Part shown: positions 23,201 through 35,414 of the stretch, one piece after another
How positions within the stretch are numbered: the first letter of the stretch is position 1
How the letters are laid out: each line of letters begins with the position of its first letter
NCBI GenBank assembly: GCA_034508935.3
Contig: CM067448.1
Span: forward strand, 54,431,432-54,495,431
Length of the DNA stretch: 64,000 bases
Source: Berghia stephanieae
Taxonomy: Eukaryota > Mollusca > Gastropoda > Nudibranchia > Aeolidiidae
Direction of reading: 5' to 3'
Translations under genes and position numbers: made by a program
The notes under the pieces: generated by a model
What the model was told of the DNA's origin: nothing
Database searches by the model: none
What the model saw: the letters and a program-made list of their open reading frames with translations, nothing else

Positions 23201-24731
23201 CTCAGAAGTGAAGTGAAATGGAAATGAAAAGGTGTGTCACTGCTAAGCTGTCTACTAAACACCTCTCTTTTGTTGAAATGTCATTAGTTTCAAAGGCCTC
23301 ATTACATAGACCCCCCCCCTTTTTTTTTTCTTTTTACACACACACACATTTAAACAAAGTGGAAATGAAATGGCAGGTCAACGGTAAGTTGTCTATCCCC
23401 CCACCCCCTTATTGTTGTGTTGAAAATCCAGTCAGCTTCAAACTGCGACCTCTTAGAGTAGACGATAGCTCCAATACATCAACAAACGAGCTAGAACATC
23501 TTGCTTGCGTGATTCTACACCCCAAGTCCCCCTCTGTCCTCATTTTTCGCCTGCCAGTCACCCGTTTGTCTTCCTTTTCCAGTCTGTGCGATTGTGGTTT
23601 TGGCCAAGCCCAAGTGCAGTGATTGAAGTGTTTCCATCCCCCCCCCCTCACACCCACCCCACCCTTCACCCTCGTCTTTTACTTACGCTGTTTATTATCG
23701 GGCATTATTACGTGTGGCCACCTTCCCGAATTTTGGAAGACAAATAGAGATAGAAAAAGGGAAGGTGCTCTCAAGTTGTTTCGGTTTAAAGAAAGTCCTG
23801 CTTAGAAGTATTTCGGTTCATCGTAAGAATTAGTACAAAGATAATGAAGAAAGTAGTACAATTTATTACATTCTTTGCGGTTTAAGGTATTTTTCGGTTT
23901 AGCTTCTTTCGGTTTAAAGTAATTTTACTGTATTCAATACCCCTTCTATCCTGATATTAAAAAATTGCCAATATCTCACACTGGGATAAACTTTCGTAAG
24001 TTAACATGGGCCTTAACTCTCTTGAGTTCACCCTCATTGTAAATCGAACAAATTTTCGCTTTTCCATGCATATGAACTTGAGAGAGAGAGTAAAATAAAG
24101 ATTGAAAGGATTAATCTGAATTCTAAATTTACCAATGCCATCTAAATTTGACACTGAAAAATGACTCACCTCTTTGGCTACCAATTCCTCCTTACAGTCA
24201 ATAAGTTTGGAGTTGATTCTGGCAAATTTGTTTATCCTCTGCTGATCCTCAAAGGTGACCTGAGCATCACTCTGTTTGAGAAAGTATTTTAAAAATCTGT
24301 AAATTGTAAATTATTTTGTTTCTGACTAGAGAGAGGGAGAGAGAGAGAGAGACACACAATGTCAGAATATAAGATTGACTGTGATTTTAAAAAGAATAAG
24401 AATGAATATTTAAATTCTAAAATTAATGGAATATTCATCGGAACCATAAGTTCCATGGTGCCAGAGTTAATCCTAGTTCTACAGGAAGATTTGAGCAAAG
24501 TGAAAGAATCAGTGACTCTAGTCCAATGTCCATCAGAAAAGAAAAATACACCAAAAAAAAAAAAAAAAAATCTCCTGACGTGGCAACTCCATTCTCACTC
24601 CATTGTGACGAAAACAGTATATGGCAATATATCCCAACAAAAAAAAAATGATTCATTCTACAGACAGTGAGCCTAACTGCGGCCCATAAACTGGTATTTA
24701 TTATCAACAAAAAAGTGTCTACCTTGGCCAT
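20276..24731 (-). CDS. PFDN4: Prefoldin subunit 4
   Basis: Coding exons on the minus strand: 24731-24723 (Met-Ala-Lys), 24271-24170 and 20551-20276 (stop TAA), giving 128 aa against about 134 in human PFDN4. Splice borders are AG/GT and phases agree. The N-terminal coiled-coil arm has VTFEDQQRINKFARINSKL; the middle has RIPYQIGEVLVEM, the conserved beta-hairpin region; and the second helix ends LLYAKFGTNINLD, the signature C-terminus of PFDN4. The product is a beta-type subunit of the hexameric cytosolic chaperone that delivers unfolded actin and tubulin to the CCT chaperonin. The first exon holds only nine coding bases, so its choice rests on the in-frame ATG, a GT donor and the family's variable N-terminus. 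The large second intron contains two SINEs and a pogo-like element. A TTTATT at 19975-19980 (AATAAA on the minus strand) could be the polyadenylation signal. Confidence 0.93.
20725..21017 (+). repeat. SINE-B copy
   Basis: Full-length forward copy, head TGGCTATGTGGTCTTGTGG, tail ACGCGATATAAAAACTC, in a PFDN4 intron in opposite orientation to the gene. Confidence 0.85.
22463..22690 (-). repeat. SINE-D copy (tRNA-derived)
   Basis: Reverse copy of the second tRNA-derived family. The minus strand shows ATAGCTCGGTTGGTAGAGC (A-box region) and GATCGATCC (B-box-like). Relatives at 26985, 29456, 33508, 37337, 42205 and 47206. Confidence 0.8.
22713..23930 (-). mobile_element. pogo/Tigger-like element with HTH remnant
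   Basis: TA-flanked element whose ends are inverted copies: CAGTAGAATTACTTTAAAC, and on the other strand CAGTAAAATTACTTTAAAC. The minus strand at 23113-22907 keeps a short frame with KLSKTEICKKHGIPNSTLS, which matches the helix-turn-helix of pogo/Tigger/CENP-B-type transposases. No DDE catalytic domain remains, so it is internally deleted. It lies in a PFDN4 intron. Confidence 0.8.
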
Positions 24732-24741
24732 GTTATACTTA

Positions 24742-24840
24742 TTTGTTTTTAAGGGTTTTACGGTGCTTGCAACCCATTTAGGTCAAATCAGTGCCAGTAA
24801 AAAGGAAGAATGAGTAAAAAGTTCTAGAATTACAAAATTA
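24742..24840 (-). repeat. Repeat family A, 3' tail
   Basis: Reverse copy: TTTTTAAGGGTTTTACGG then AAAAAGTTCTAGAATTAC. It begins 11 bp upstream of the PFDN4 start codon, so it may form most of that gene's 5' UTR or proximal promoter. Confidence 0.75.
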
Positions 24841-24859
24841 ATGTACGCCCGTTGAAAAG

Positions 24860-26142
24860 GAAATAAGTTCGAGGAAGGAATGAAATGATAACACTAAGCA
24901 GGAATGAAATTGGGAAATTCAAATGACTTCGAGCAAATCCATGTGTTCTAGGAAACTAAGTGCCAGGATTCCATCATCCATGTTGTACTGCAGAAACTGA
25001 GGCTGTGGCTGTGGAGTTGGAGTTGGAATTGGCATGTTGACATGGAATGTTCAGGCCCAAGCCCAAGCCCAAGCCCAAGGCGAAGGAGATTGTTTCTCTC
25101 TTCTTTTCCTTATTACAGCCCGAGAACACATGGTAACATAATTTTGTATGAATCAGAAAAAGGACAGTCTCCTTAAATCTATATTAAATGGATTCTAATT
25201 CTAGAACTCGTGAAGAGCCGAGAGGTTGAGCTGAGCAGACAGTGTCAGGTCATTGAGTGAGTGACGGGTTCATTCTTCTTACACATCAACAAAGCTTTTT
25301 CAAAATATAAAATATGATTTCGAGTGAATAACATTTTATTATTTATCTTGAGTATATATATAAACCTTGTACTGAATAGAATATATCAAAGACTCCTAGG
25401 TAAAAAACGAAACATTCATTTTAAAGATTTTATGCTCAAATCTAGGTTACTAACGTCTTTCACGGTGGCTGCCATCTTGGAATTTAGTTGTAATTTTTAA
25501 TAAGCCAACAAAATCTAAAAACACAAACTAGATTTACACAGAGAAATGACACAAAACATTTAACTATATCTAGACCAGATTGACTTTTAGATAGTTAAAT
25601 ATCTTTATATTTATGCTACGAAACATTTGCATTCCCAGTTTCGATGCATTGGTTATTGACTCTAAATTCGAAAGTAAGGGTAGATTTATCCAAGAATGAA
25701 TTCCTATCAGTTTGTTTTGTTTGTTTTTTCTTGTATTTTTCTTTCTGGCTTTTTCTAGTGCTGTTTCATACATCATTATCGTACAAAATTAACTTATTTT
25801 TGCCCAAGACTGGCAAGACAAAGTGAACATTTCATGGTTGCGTTATTAGAAAATAAAATTATTTTTCTACTTTTATGTATATTTTAGTGATGCCAAAAAA
25901 ACACTTCCATTTATTTCTGACCATTATAAATTGGGCTACAATGAGTTTGGCATGTTATATTAAAATAATCTGGTAAGATTGTTTTCCTTATGCAAGATCT
26001 AAAATCATAACATGATGGTCCTTTTCAATTTGACAGGACTTTTAATTTGTCATCCATAAGCATTCGCTGTTTACGTCTAGAATTTGAAAGCCAGTAATAA
26101 GAGGTTCAATCAGTGCATTGTGTCTTCTATTTCACAACAACA
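24860..26142. promoter_or_regulatory. Divergent PFDN4-NFS1 promoter region
   Basis: The start codons of PFDN4 (-) and NFS1 (+) lie 1.4 kb apart with no gene between. GGCTGCCATCTTGG at 25466-25480 matches the YY1-type promoter motif found near many start sites. A short (CCCAAG)n run lies at about 25052-25080. Transcription start sites cannot be placed from sequence alone. Confidence 0.45.
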
Positions 26143-26399
26143 ATGTTATCAAGTTTGTCCAAACTCTCAAGAAAAGCATTGAATGATGGTTTCAATGCCA
26201 TTCATAGGACGGTCTTACCTTCCTTGACTCGTGCACAACAAAATGTAAAGGCTTCTACCGCTACAAGTGAGTGTATATTTAATTATGTTAGCTCCTCACT
26301 CCATATAACATTACCTGAGCAAAAGTATGGATTGGTATCTGATGCAAATCTACATAGTGTAGACTACTGATACTGATTAGAAATAGAATCAAGTCCAAG

Positions 26400-26469
<70 letters not shown>

Positions 26470-26471
26470 TC

Positions 26472-26525
<54 letters not shown>

Positions 26526-26561
26526 TCTCTCTCTCTCCCTCCCTCTCTCTCTCTCTCTCCC

Positions 26562-26618
<57 letters not shown>

Positions 26619-29600
26619 GCACAGATAAGTTGTGATTCTTTAATGATAAAATGACCCATTATAATTTTGTCTATCGAGGGAGGAAAGGTACTTCACCTTT
26701 ACGTGGTCAAATTTAAACAGCAGACAACACTTTCACTTGCGACTTGAAAGAAAACCTCTTTACTCAAATTCATTTCTATTCTAAGCAATATTAATGTTAA
26801 AGATCATAAATGACATTCCATTTCATAAGATCAGTGGCCTTAAAATATTCTTTAAAACATCTAAGTAACACATTGATAACATTGATAAAAGTGTAACACT
26901 GAAATTGCACATTGATAAATATATATTATTGTCAAAAACATTAGCAATGCAAAGCAATAATAGTGTTTATTTAGGATGAAAGAAGTAGTCCTTCAGAGCC
27001 ATTAGGCCCATAGAACTGGAGTTTATCCTGGTTTCAATGGCATGAAACATAATAGCAATTTGCTTGCTACCCTTTGGATAGGAAGCTAGTCTATCGCAAT
27101 GTACTTTCCACTGGGTCTAGCAGACACAACTACCCAATTACTACGGGGTGGACAGGGGGGTGGGAGAGGAGTTTCAGAAAAAAATCTTGACTGCACCCGG
27201 GATCGATCTCAGTCCCTTTGCTTGTGAAACGAATGCTCTACCAACTATGCAATCGGGACCTACAATTTTGTTTAAATTATTTTTTTATTTATTATTATTT
27301 TTCCCCATTAAAAATAATAATAAAATTGTCAACAGGTCAACCTGAAGAAGAGAACAGACAATCAGGCGAGATGAGACCTCTGTACTTGGATGCCCAGGCT
27401 ACGACACCCTTGGTAATGTTTTAGTTGTATTGAATATGTATGAATGCATTCCACTTCTCCATGTGTGTTTGTGTGAGTGTGTATCCTCCCTCTCTCTCCT
27501 TTTAAACTTTTTTTTTTGTTTGTTTGTAAATATTAATATACCTCAGCCACCTCAAGGCAATTTTTTTAAATCTACTTTTTCCGTTCCTTGGCAGTGAAAT
27601 TAAAGTTTTCTTTTTCGGAGAATACTGGACACCTTCAGCACAATGCTCATCATTGAGATCGGCAGAAGTAACTCATCTTCATTGCCTTTTTCACCGTGGG
27701 TCAGGGTGTAGGCCACAGACAAACAGTTTCCATCCTTCTCTATCCTGAGCTAATTTTTTAAAACTCATTCCATGTCTTATCACTTCTCTTTAAATCTTCT
27801 CCATGTTCCTCGTGGCCTTCCCCTTGATCTTCTGCCCTGAGGGTTCCAGTCCAATACTTTCTTTGTTATAGTGGAGTCATTGTTTCTAAGGGTGTGTCCA
27901 ATCCACCTCCATCATCTTCTTCCTATTTCCTCTCCCACTGGTTTCTGCTGTGTTCTTTTCCATACTGCAGAAGTAACACATACAGATAAAAATCATGAGT
28001 TTTATTCCTTCAAACAGGACCCACGAGTGTTGGACAAGATGATGCCCTTCATGATAAGTCAGTATGGAAATCCCCACTCTCGCACGCATGCATATGGATG
28101 GGAGAGTGAAGGGGCTGTGGAAAATGCCAGGAAGGTAAGATTTTCCCATTCGTTATTTTTTAAAAACCCACGAGCATTTATATATATCTAGTGCAATATC
28201 CAGTAAACGTGATAAAAGCGCTTTGTAAGGGATCCCTAGTCAACAGCAACACTTAACATGAAAGACGAGACATGACACATGTTAGGTGATATTACATTTT
28301 TTTTTTTTCGGACAGAGACAATGCTGATAACGGCCAGGTAATCATTTTACACTGAGAGAATGTGAGTAAAAAGTCTTTTCCAAAGACTCAATTATGCACC
28401 ACTCAGAGCAAGACTCGAACTCTGGACTTATCAATCTGAAGGAGAGTGTCATACCACAGGACCTCGTAGCCGCATTTAAGATAAGATAAAATATAAGTTA
28501 TTGATTCGGATAATGGGAAATTATCATAAATATCACAAACCAATGAGCATTACATTAACAAAGTTAGAATTAGAATACACAAATTTATAAAAATTTGAAG
28601 CTAATATCAGATAATAAAATATACAGCAGGTACAAGCAAAACTATAAAAATCAGAAGTGTAAATGTTGTATGTGAAATTTAAATTCAAGATTTAATTACT
28701 GAAAAATAACTACTTATTAGTTCTACTACCTATTATAATTACGTCTGCTTTATTTAGGCAATGACGGTGTGTTAACTGTTGTCTGTGAAATATCACACAT
28801 TTTTTCACAACGAATTGCAAATTTTGCAAAAGTTATGGGCAACACAATAAACAAAATATTTATGGGTACTTATAGTTTTGCTATTCTGAGTTACAACGGC
28901 TGTTTCTAGATTTATAAATTAAAATTAAAATAAAATTGAGCTTTATATAGCGCAATATCCACTGAATGTGCTCAAAGCGCTTTACAAGAGGTCCCTGGTC
29001 AACAGCAACATTTAACATGTAGGACGGGACATGATGCCTGTTAGGCGATATTACAATTTTTCGGACAAGGACAACGCTGTTAACAGCCAGGTACTTATTT
29101 TACACCTGAGTACGGTGAGAGAATGTGAGTAAAGAGCCTTTTCCAACTTCTCAATTATGCGCCGAGCGCTAGGCTCGAACCCAGGACCTTCCGATCTGAA
29201 AGCGAGTGTCATACCACTAGACCACATAGCCGCACATAAATGCCAGGTTCAATTTACAATTTGGCATTTCAGCAAGTTGCCCACATCATAGGTGCTGATC
29301 CAAGAGAGATTGTTTTCACAAGCGGTGCTACAGAATCCAATAACGTTTCTGTCAAAGGCGTGGCCAGGTTTTACAAGGGGAAGAACAATCATGTCATCAC
29401 AACACAGACCGTAAGTTTTTAACAGTGCATTGCTTTACATTACTACTCAAAAGCCAGGGGTCTCAATAGCTCAGTTGGTAGAGCACTCGCATCACAAGCG
29501 AAGGGACTGAGATCGATCCGGGATGTAGTCGAGATTTCCCCCACCCTTTGTCCATCCAGCAGTGATTGGGTAGCTGGGTCTGTTAGATCTGGTGGAAAGT

Positions 29601-32600
29601 ACTTTGCGATAGTCTAGCATCCTATCCAAATAATAATAATAATAATGCTGAAAACTTATATAGCGTTATAACTCCGAGACACCAGACTCTAAGCGCTTAA
29701 ATTACAAATTACTTTGGCTGAAACATACTCATTCACACACACACAAGCACACACACACACACATACACACACACACAACACAACACACAACACAAACCAA
29801 ACCTATCTTGCTTCTCATACCATCTACTAAAATCGAAACAAATATGTTTTAAGCGAACGTTTAAAAATAGACAAAGATTCTTTTTCACGAATGCTCTGCG
29901 GTAAGGCGTTCCAAATAGAGGGTCCGAAATGAGAAAAGGATCTCATTCCAGCATTTTTCCGAACTCGAGGGACAACTAGTTTTGTGGAATCACTGGCCGA
30001 ACGTAAGGGGCGGGGTTTTGAATATCTTTCAATTAGTTCTGAAAGGTAGGAAGGGGCAGTACCTTCAAGACAACGATACACTAAAACACAAGCTTTGAAT
30101 TTAATTCTTTTCCCAACAGGCAGCCAATGCAGGTCATGAAGTAGAGGTCCGGCAGAGTCGCACCTACGCTTCATGAATACTAGTCTGGCAGCGCTGTTTT
30201 GGACAATCTGAAGACGTTTCAGATTGTATTGCGAAACGCCAAACAACAGAGCATTACAATAATCCAATCTCGATAGTACGAGGGACACAACCAGGTGCTT
30301 GGTCACATCCTCAGATATGAACCGTCTAATGGAAGCAATCTTTTTTAGTTGGAAAAAGAGAGATCTAACCAAATTATTAACCTGATGCTCCATCGACAGT
30401 CCAGAGTCTAAGAATGTGCCAAGGTTTTTCACTTTGTCAACAATTTGAATAGAGGCATCCCCCAACTTCAAATCTGTTTCACTTTTCCACTTCCTGTTCC
30501 CCACATACAGCACCTCCGTCTTATCATCATTCATTTTCAGTCTGTTCTCATTCATCCATTTCTTAACACTTTGGATACTATTTTTACTATCGGCTGATAC
30601 TTCTTGTAAATTTCTCGTATTGGAAACGCAGTACAATTGCGTATCATCAGCGTATTGATGGTAAGACAGACCAAAACTTCTGATGATTTTAGACAGAGGG
30701 CCAACGTACAAAACAAAAAGAACGGGTCCAAGTACTGAACCTGGGGAACCCCACAATCAAGAAAGATTTCCTCCGATCTATATTCATCCACCGTAATAAT
30801 CTGTTTACGATTAAACAAATATGACCTAAACCAATCAAGCGCTGCACCAGACACGCCATAAGTAATTTCAAGACGTTTGAGAAGAAGATTGTGATCAATA
30901 GTATCAAAAGCAGACGATAGGTCAAGTAAATTCAGCAAAGAACATGAACCATTGTCTATCACAGAGAGGAGATCATTAACAACCCTAACAAGTGCGGTTT
31001 CCGTCGAATGATGTTGCCTATAAGCAGACTGAAATTTTTCTTCAAGACAATTATTTTTAAAATGAGACAGTAATTGTTTCAAAACAAGCTGATGATGGCA
31101 AGGAATTGCTCTTGTCCATGTCATGCTAATGAGACCTGGATAAACTCCGTCTTCATGGGCCTGGTGGCTCTGAAGGACTACTTTTTTTTTTTTTTACTCA
31201 GAAGTCTGAATAGGAATGTTTTAAAATGTTTCCTAAAATTACTGAGCTCAAGGTGGAGGGGGGGGGGGGGTCTTTGATTTCTGATCTAAATTGTTCCATT
31301 CTTTGAGATGAGATATTGTTGCATCCACAGGAACACAAGTGTGTTTTGGATTAGATAAGATATTGTTACATCCACAGGAACACACGTGTGTTTTGGATTA
31401 GATAAGATATTGTTCCATCCACAGGAGATCAAGTGTGATTTGGATTAGATAAAATACTGTTCCATCCATAGGAACACATGTATGTTTTGGATTAGATAAG
31501 ATATTGTTGCATCCATAGGAACACAAGTGTGTTTTGGATTTGATAAGATATTGTTACATCCACAGGAACACAAGTGTGTTTTGGATTAGATAAGATATTG
31601 TTGCCCCACAGGAACACAAGTGTGTTTTGGATAAGATAAGATATTGTTGCATCCATAGGAACACAAGTGTGTTTTGGATTAGATAAGATATTGTTACATC
31701 CACAGGAACACAAGTGTGATTTGGATTAGATAGGATATTGTTGCATCCATAGGAACACATGTGTGTTTTGGATTAGATAAGATATTGTTACATCCACAGG
31801 AACACAAGTGTGTTTTGGATTAGATAAGATACTGTTCCATCCACAGGAACACAAGTGTGATTTGGATTAGATAAGATATTGTTGCATCCATAGGAACACA
31901 TGTGTGTTTTGGATTAGATAAGATATTGTTGCATCCATAGGAACACATGTGTGTTTTGGATTAGATAAGATACTGTTCCATCCACAGGAGTACAAGTGTG
32001 TTTTGGGTTAGATAAGATATTGTTACATCCACAGGAACACAAGTGTGATTTGGATTAGATAAGATATTGTTACATCCACAGGAGTACAAGTGTGTTTTGG
32101 GTTAGATAAGATATTGTTACATCCACAGGAACACAAGTTTGTTTGGATTAGATAAGATATTGTTGCATCCACAGGAACACAAGTGTGTTTTGGATTAGAT
32201 AAGATATTGTTACATCCACAGGAACACAAGTGTGTTTTGGATTAGATAAGATATTGTTACATCCACAGGAACACAAGTGTGTTTTGGATTAGATAAGATA
32301 TTGTTACATCCACAGGAACACAGGTGTGTTTTGGATTAGATAAGATATTGTTACATCCACAGGAACACAAGTGTGTTTTGGATTAGATAAGATATTGTTA
32401 CATCCACAGGAACACAAGTGTGTTTTGGATTAGATAAGATATTGTTACATCCACAGGAACACAAGTGTGTTTTGGATTAGATAAGATATTGTTACATCCA
32501 CAGGAACACAAGTGTGTTTTGGATTAGATAAGATATTGTTACATCCACAGGAACACAAGTGTGTTTTGGATTAGATAAGATATTGTTACATCCACAGAAA

Positions 32601-35196
32601 CACAAGTGTGTTTTGGATTAGATAAGATATTGTTGCATCCACAGGAACACAAGTGTGTTTTGGATTCCTGTCGTAACTTGGAAGCAGAGGGCTTTGATGT
32701 GACCTATCTACCTGTGCAAACGAATGGAATTATTGACATGAAGGTGAGATAAAATCATGTGTTTGAACATTGACAGGTGCTTTACTATCACATTTAGCCG
32801 TTTCAGCTATGTTAAAGTTTAACATTTACTGCTGTTTTAACAGGAGAGGGTAGTTGGGTTCTGAATATAAACCTGAACCTGGTACAGTTGGCGTTAATCC
32901 AGGTCTTTGATTTGTCATTCTTCCACCCTACCTCCAAGAATTTTCTAATTTTTTGTTGATTTTTAGATTATGTTTTTTATTATTCAAAGTTTTAGGAATT
33001 AGTTGATTTATCTTGAATGTTGATATATTCCCACATAACTAAATTAAGATAAGATAAGATAAGATATACTTTATTGATCCTGAATGGAAATTATCATAAT
33101 GTTACACATCATTCATCGTTATATTAGCACAGATTATACACTGTCATGAACTAATTGATGAAAATACGTAGCTAATTAGAAGCAAAATAAACATCAAATA
33201 TAATAAAATAAAATAAAATATCCATAAAATCTACAGCAGTTACAAGCAATGCTATAAAAATCGGACATGAAAGTAGAGTAGAGTTGTAATAATGGATTTG
33301 TAATGTAACTAGAATTTTGAAAATAGATTGTGAAGGATTGAACATAGCCAATCCAGGTTGATAAAAAGTAAATTTGAATGTATAAATAAATTAAGGCTTA
33401 GAATTGCATCTGTGGATGTGAATTTAATAGCTGGATTGATTACTTGATGTTTTTGGGTTTAGTATGATTTCATCTGAAATACTTTTAGAGGGCAATGCTT
33501 TATGCTTGGGGGTCCCGATAGCTCAGTTGGTAGAGCACTCGCTTCACACACAAAGGGACCGAGATCGATCCCGGGTGCAGTAGAGATTTTTTTTCTTTTC
33601 TGATCCCCTGTCTACCCAAGAGTGAATGGGTAGCTAGGTCTGTTAGAACTGGTGAAAAGTACTTTGTGATAGACGACCGTCCTATCCAAAGGGTAGCAAG
33701 CAATTGCTTTTGTTCGTTTCATGCTATAGAAACTGGGATATGGGCCAGATGGCTCTGAGGGACTACTTTATACTTCTTTACTATCTATCGTTTTTTTTTT
33801 TTTTCTTCTCCCCATTTTAGGAACTGGAGGCTGCCATTAGACCCGAGACAGTCTTAGTATCTGTGATGTTTGTTAACAATGAGATTGGAGTCAAACAGCC
33901 CATTGCTGAAATCGGTATTCATTAAAAAAAAAATTATGTTGTCATTTATCTTGTACAATGTCCTAAAACGCGTTTATAGAGTAGAGAGTGATAACAAAAT
34001 AATTTATGTTTTGTTTTTGCTTTTTTTTTTATAACCTCAGGAGTGAGAGACATCCAATGTTTGTCGTCACTTTGTCAATGATTTTGATTATAAGATCTTT
34101 AGATAACATTAAAAATAAAAAATAAAACTGAAAGCGAGAATGTAAGGAATTTAGGTACTGGTCCAAATTCTACTGGTCCAGGAAGTAAAAATATTTTTCC
34201 TTGCATAAGTCTGACTTGGTTTGATTAAAGTTTTGATAAAGATGAATAGATATTGGTTCGGTTATTTCTTTTCTTAAATGAATATTTTCAAACTCTTTTT
34301 CCAGGTGCTTTATGCAGATCCAAAAAGGTATTTTTCCACACAGACGCTGCTCAAGCCGTTGGCAAGGTCCCTGTTAATGTGGATGAGATGAAGATTGATC
34401 TGATGTCCATCAGTGGCCACAAAATTTATGGACCAAAAGGTGCGTTGAACTGTCCATTTTGAAAATCTCATTGGTCATGGAATTGTCTGATTTTTTTTTT
34501 TTTAATGTATTTTGTTCCTTGTGCGGCTATGGGGGTCTAGTGGTATGGCACAGGCCTTCAGATCAGAAGGTCCTGTGTTCAAGACCTGCTCTGAGTGGTA
34601 CATAATTGAGTCCTTGGAAAAGGCTCTTTACTTGCATAAAAGCGTGGTCTCTGCCCGAAAACAAATGTGATATCGTCTAACAGGCATCAAATCTCATTAT
34701 ACAGGTTAAATTTTGCTGTTGACTAGGGACACCTTGTAAAGTACTTTGAGCATGTCTAGTGAATATTGCGCAATTTAAAAGCTTAAGTTCAAGTTTTATT
34801 AGTCCTTTTTGTTTTTTTAATACATAAAGATCCCATTCTCAAAATTTCACAGGTGTCGGTGCATTGTACGTTCGTCGTCGTCCAAGAGTTCGTATAGAAG
34901 CCCAGATGAATGGAGGGGGACAAGAGAGAGGAATGAGAAGCGGGACACTCCCGACACCCTTGGTTGTTGGGATGGGAGCAGCCTGTGCTTTGGCAGAAGA
35001 GGAAATGGAAGTAAGATGGTTTTTTTTTATTATACATAAACACTCTAAGTGGCGAAGTTATTTGATATTTGGTTTGAACGATCCAACTTTGCACATTAGT
35101 AACAGCAACAACAAGATACTTATTGCTGTAGCTTTTGATTTAAGGGTAAATAGAAAGAATACAGGACTAAAGATGGATAGTTCTTATTATTATTAA

Positions 35197-35268
<72 letters not shown>

Positions 35269-35279
35269 AATATTATTAA

Positions 35280-35316
<37 letters not shown>

Positions 35317-35334
35317 TATACGACAAATCTCTCT

Positions 35335-35414
<80 letters not shown>

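Noticed and set aside
23218-23747. Pro-rich frames inside the pogo-like element
   Set aside because: Opposite strand to the transposase remnant, driven by C runs, no domain.
26288-26659. Arg/Glu- and Cys/Val-rich minus-strand frames
   Set aside because: Produced by the (CT)n-(AC)n microsatellite.
31492-32229. Open frames on the minus strand across the NFS1 minisatellite (repeating [15 protein letters not shown])
   Set aside because: They are read-through of a 47-bp non-coding repeat; similar frames appear at each offset and they have no start context or domain.
31304-32667. CRISPR-like array
   Set aside because: Units are continuous 47-bp tandem repeats without unique spacers, in a eukaryotic intron.
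33510-33580. Functional tRNA gene (TAGCTCAGTTGGTAGAGC)
   Set aside because: The tRNA-like sequence is the head of SINE-D, with the same body and tail at several loci and poor stem pairing.
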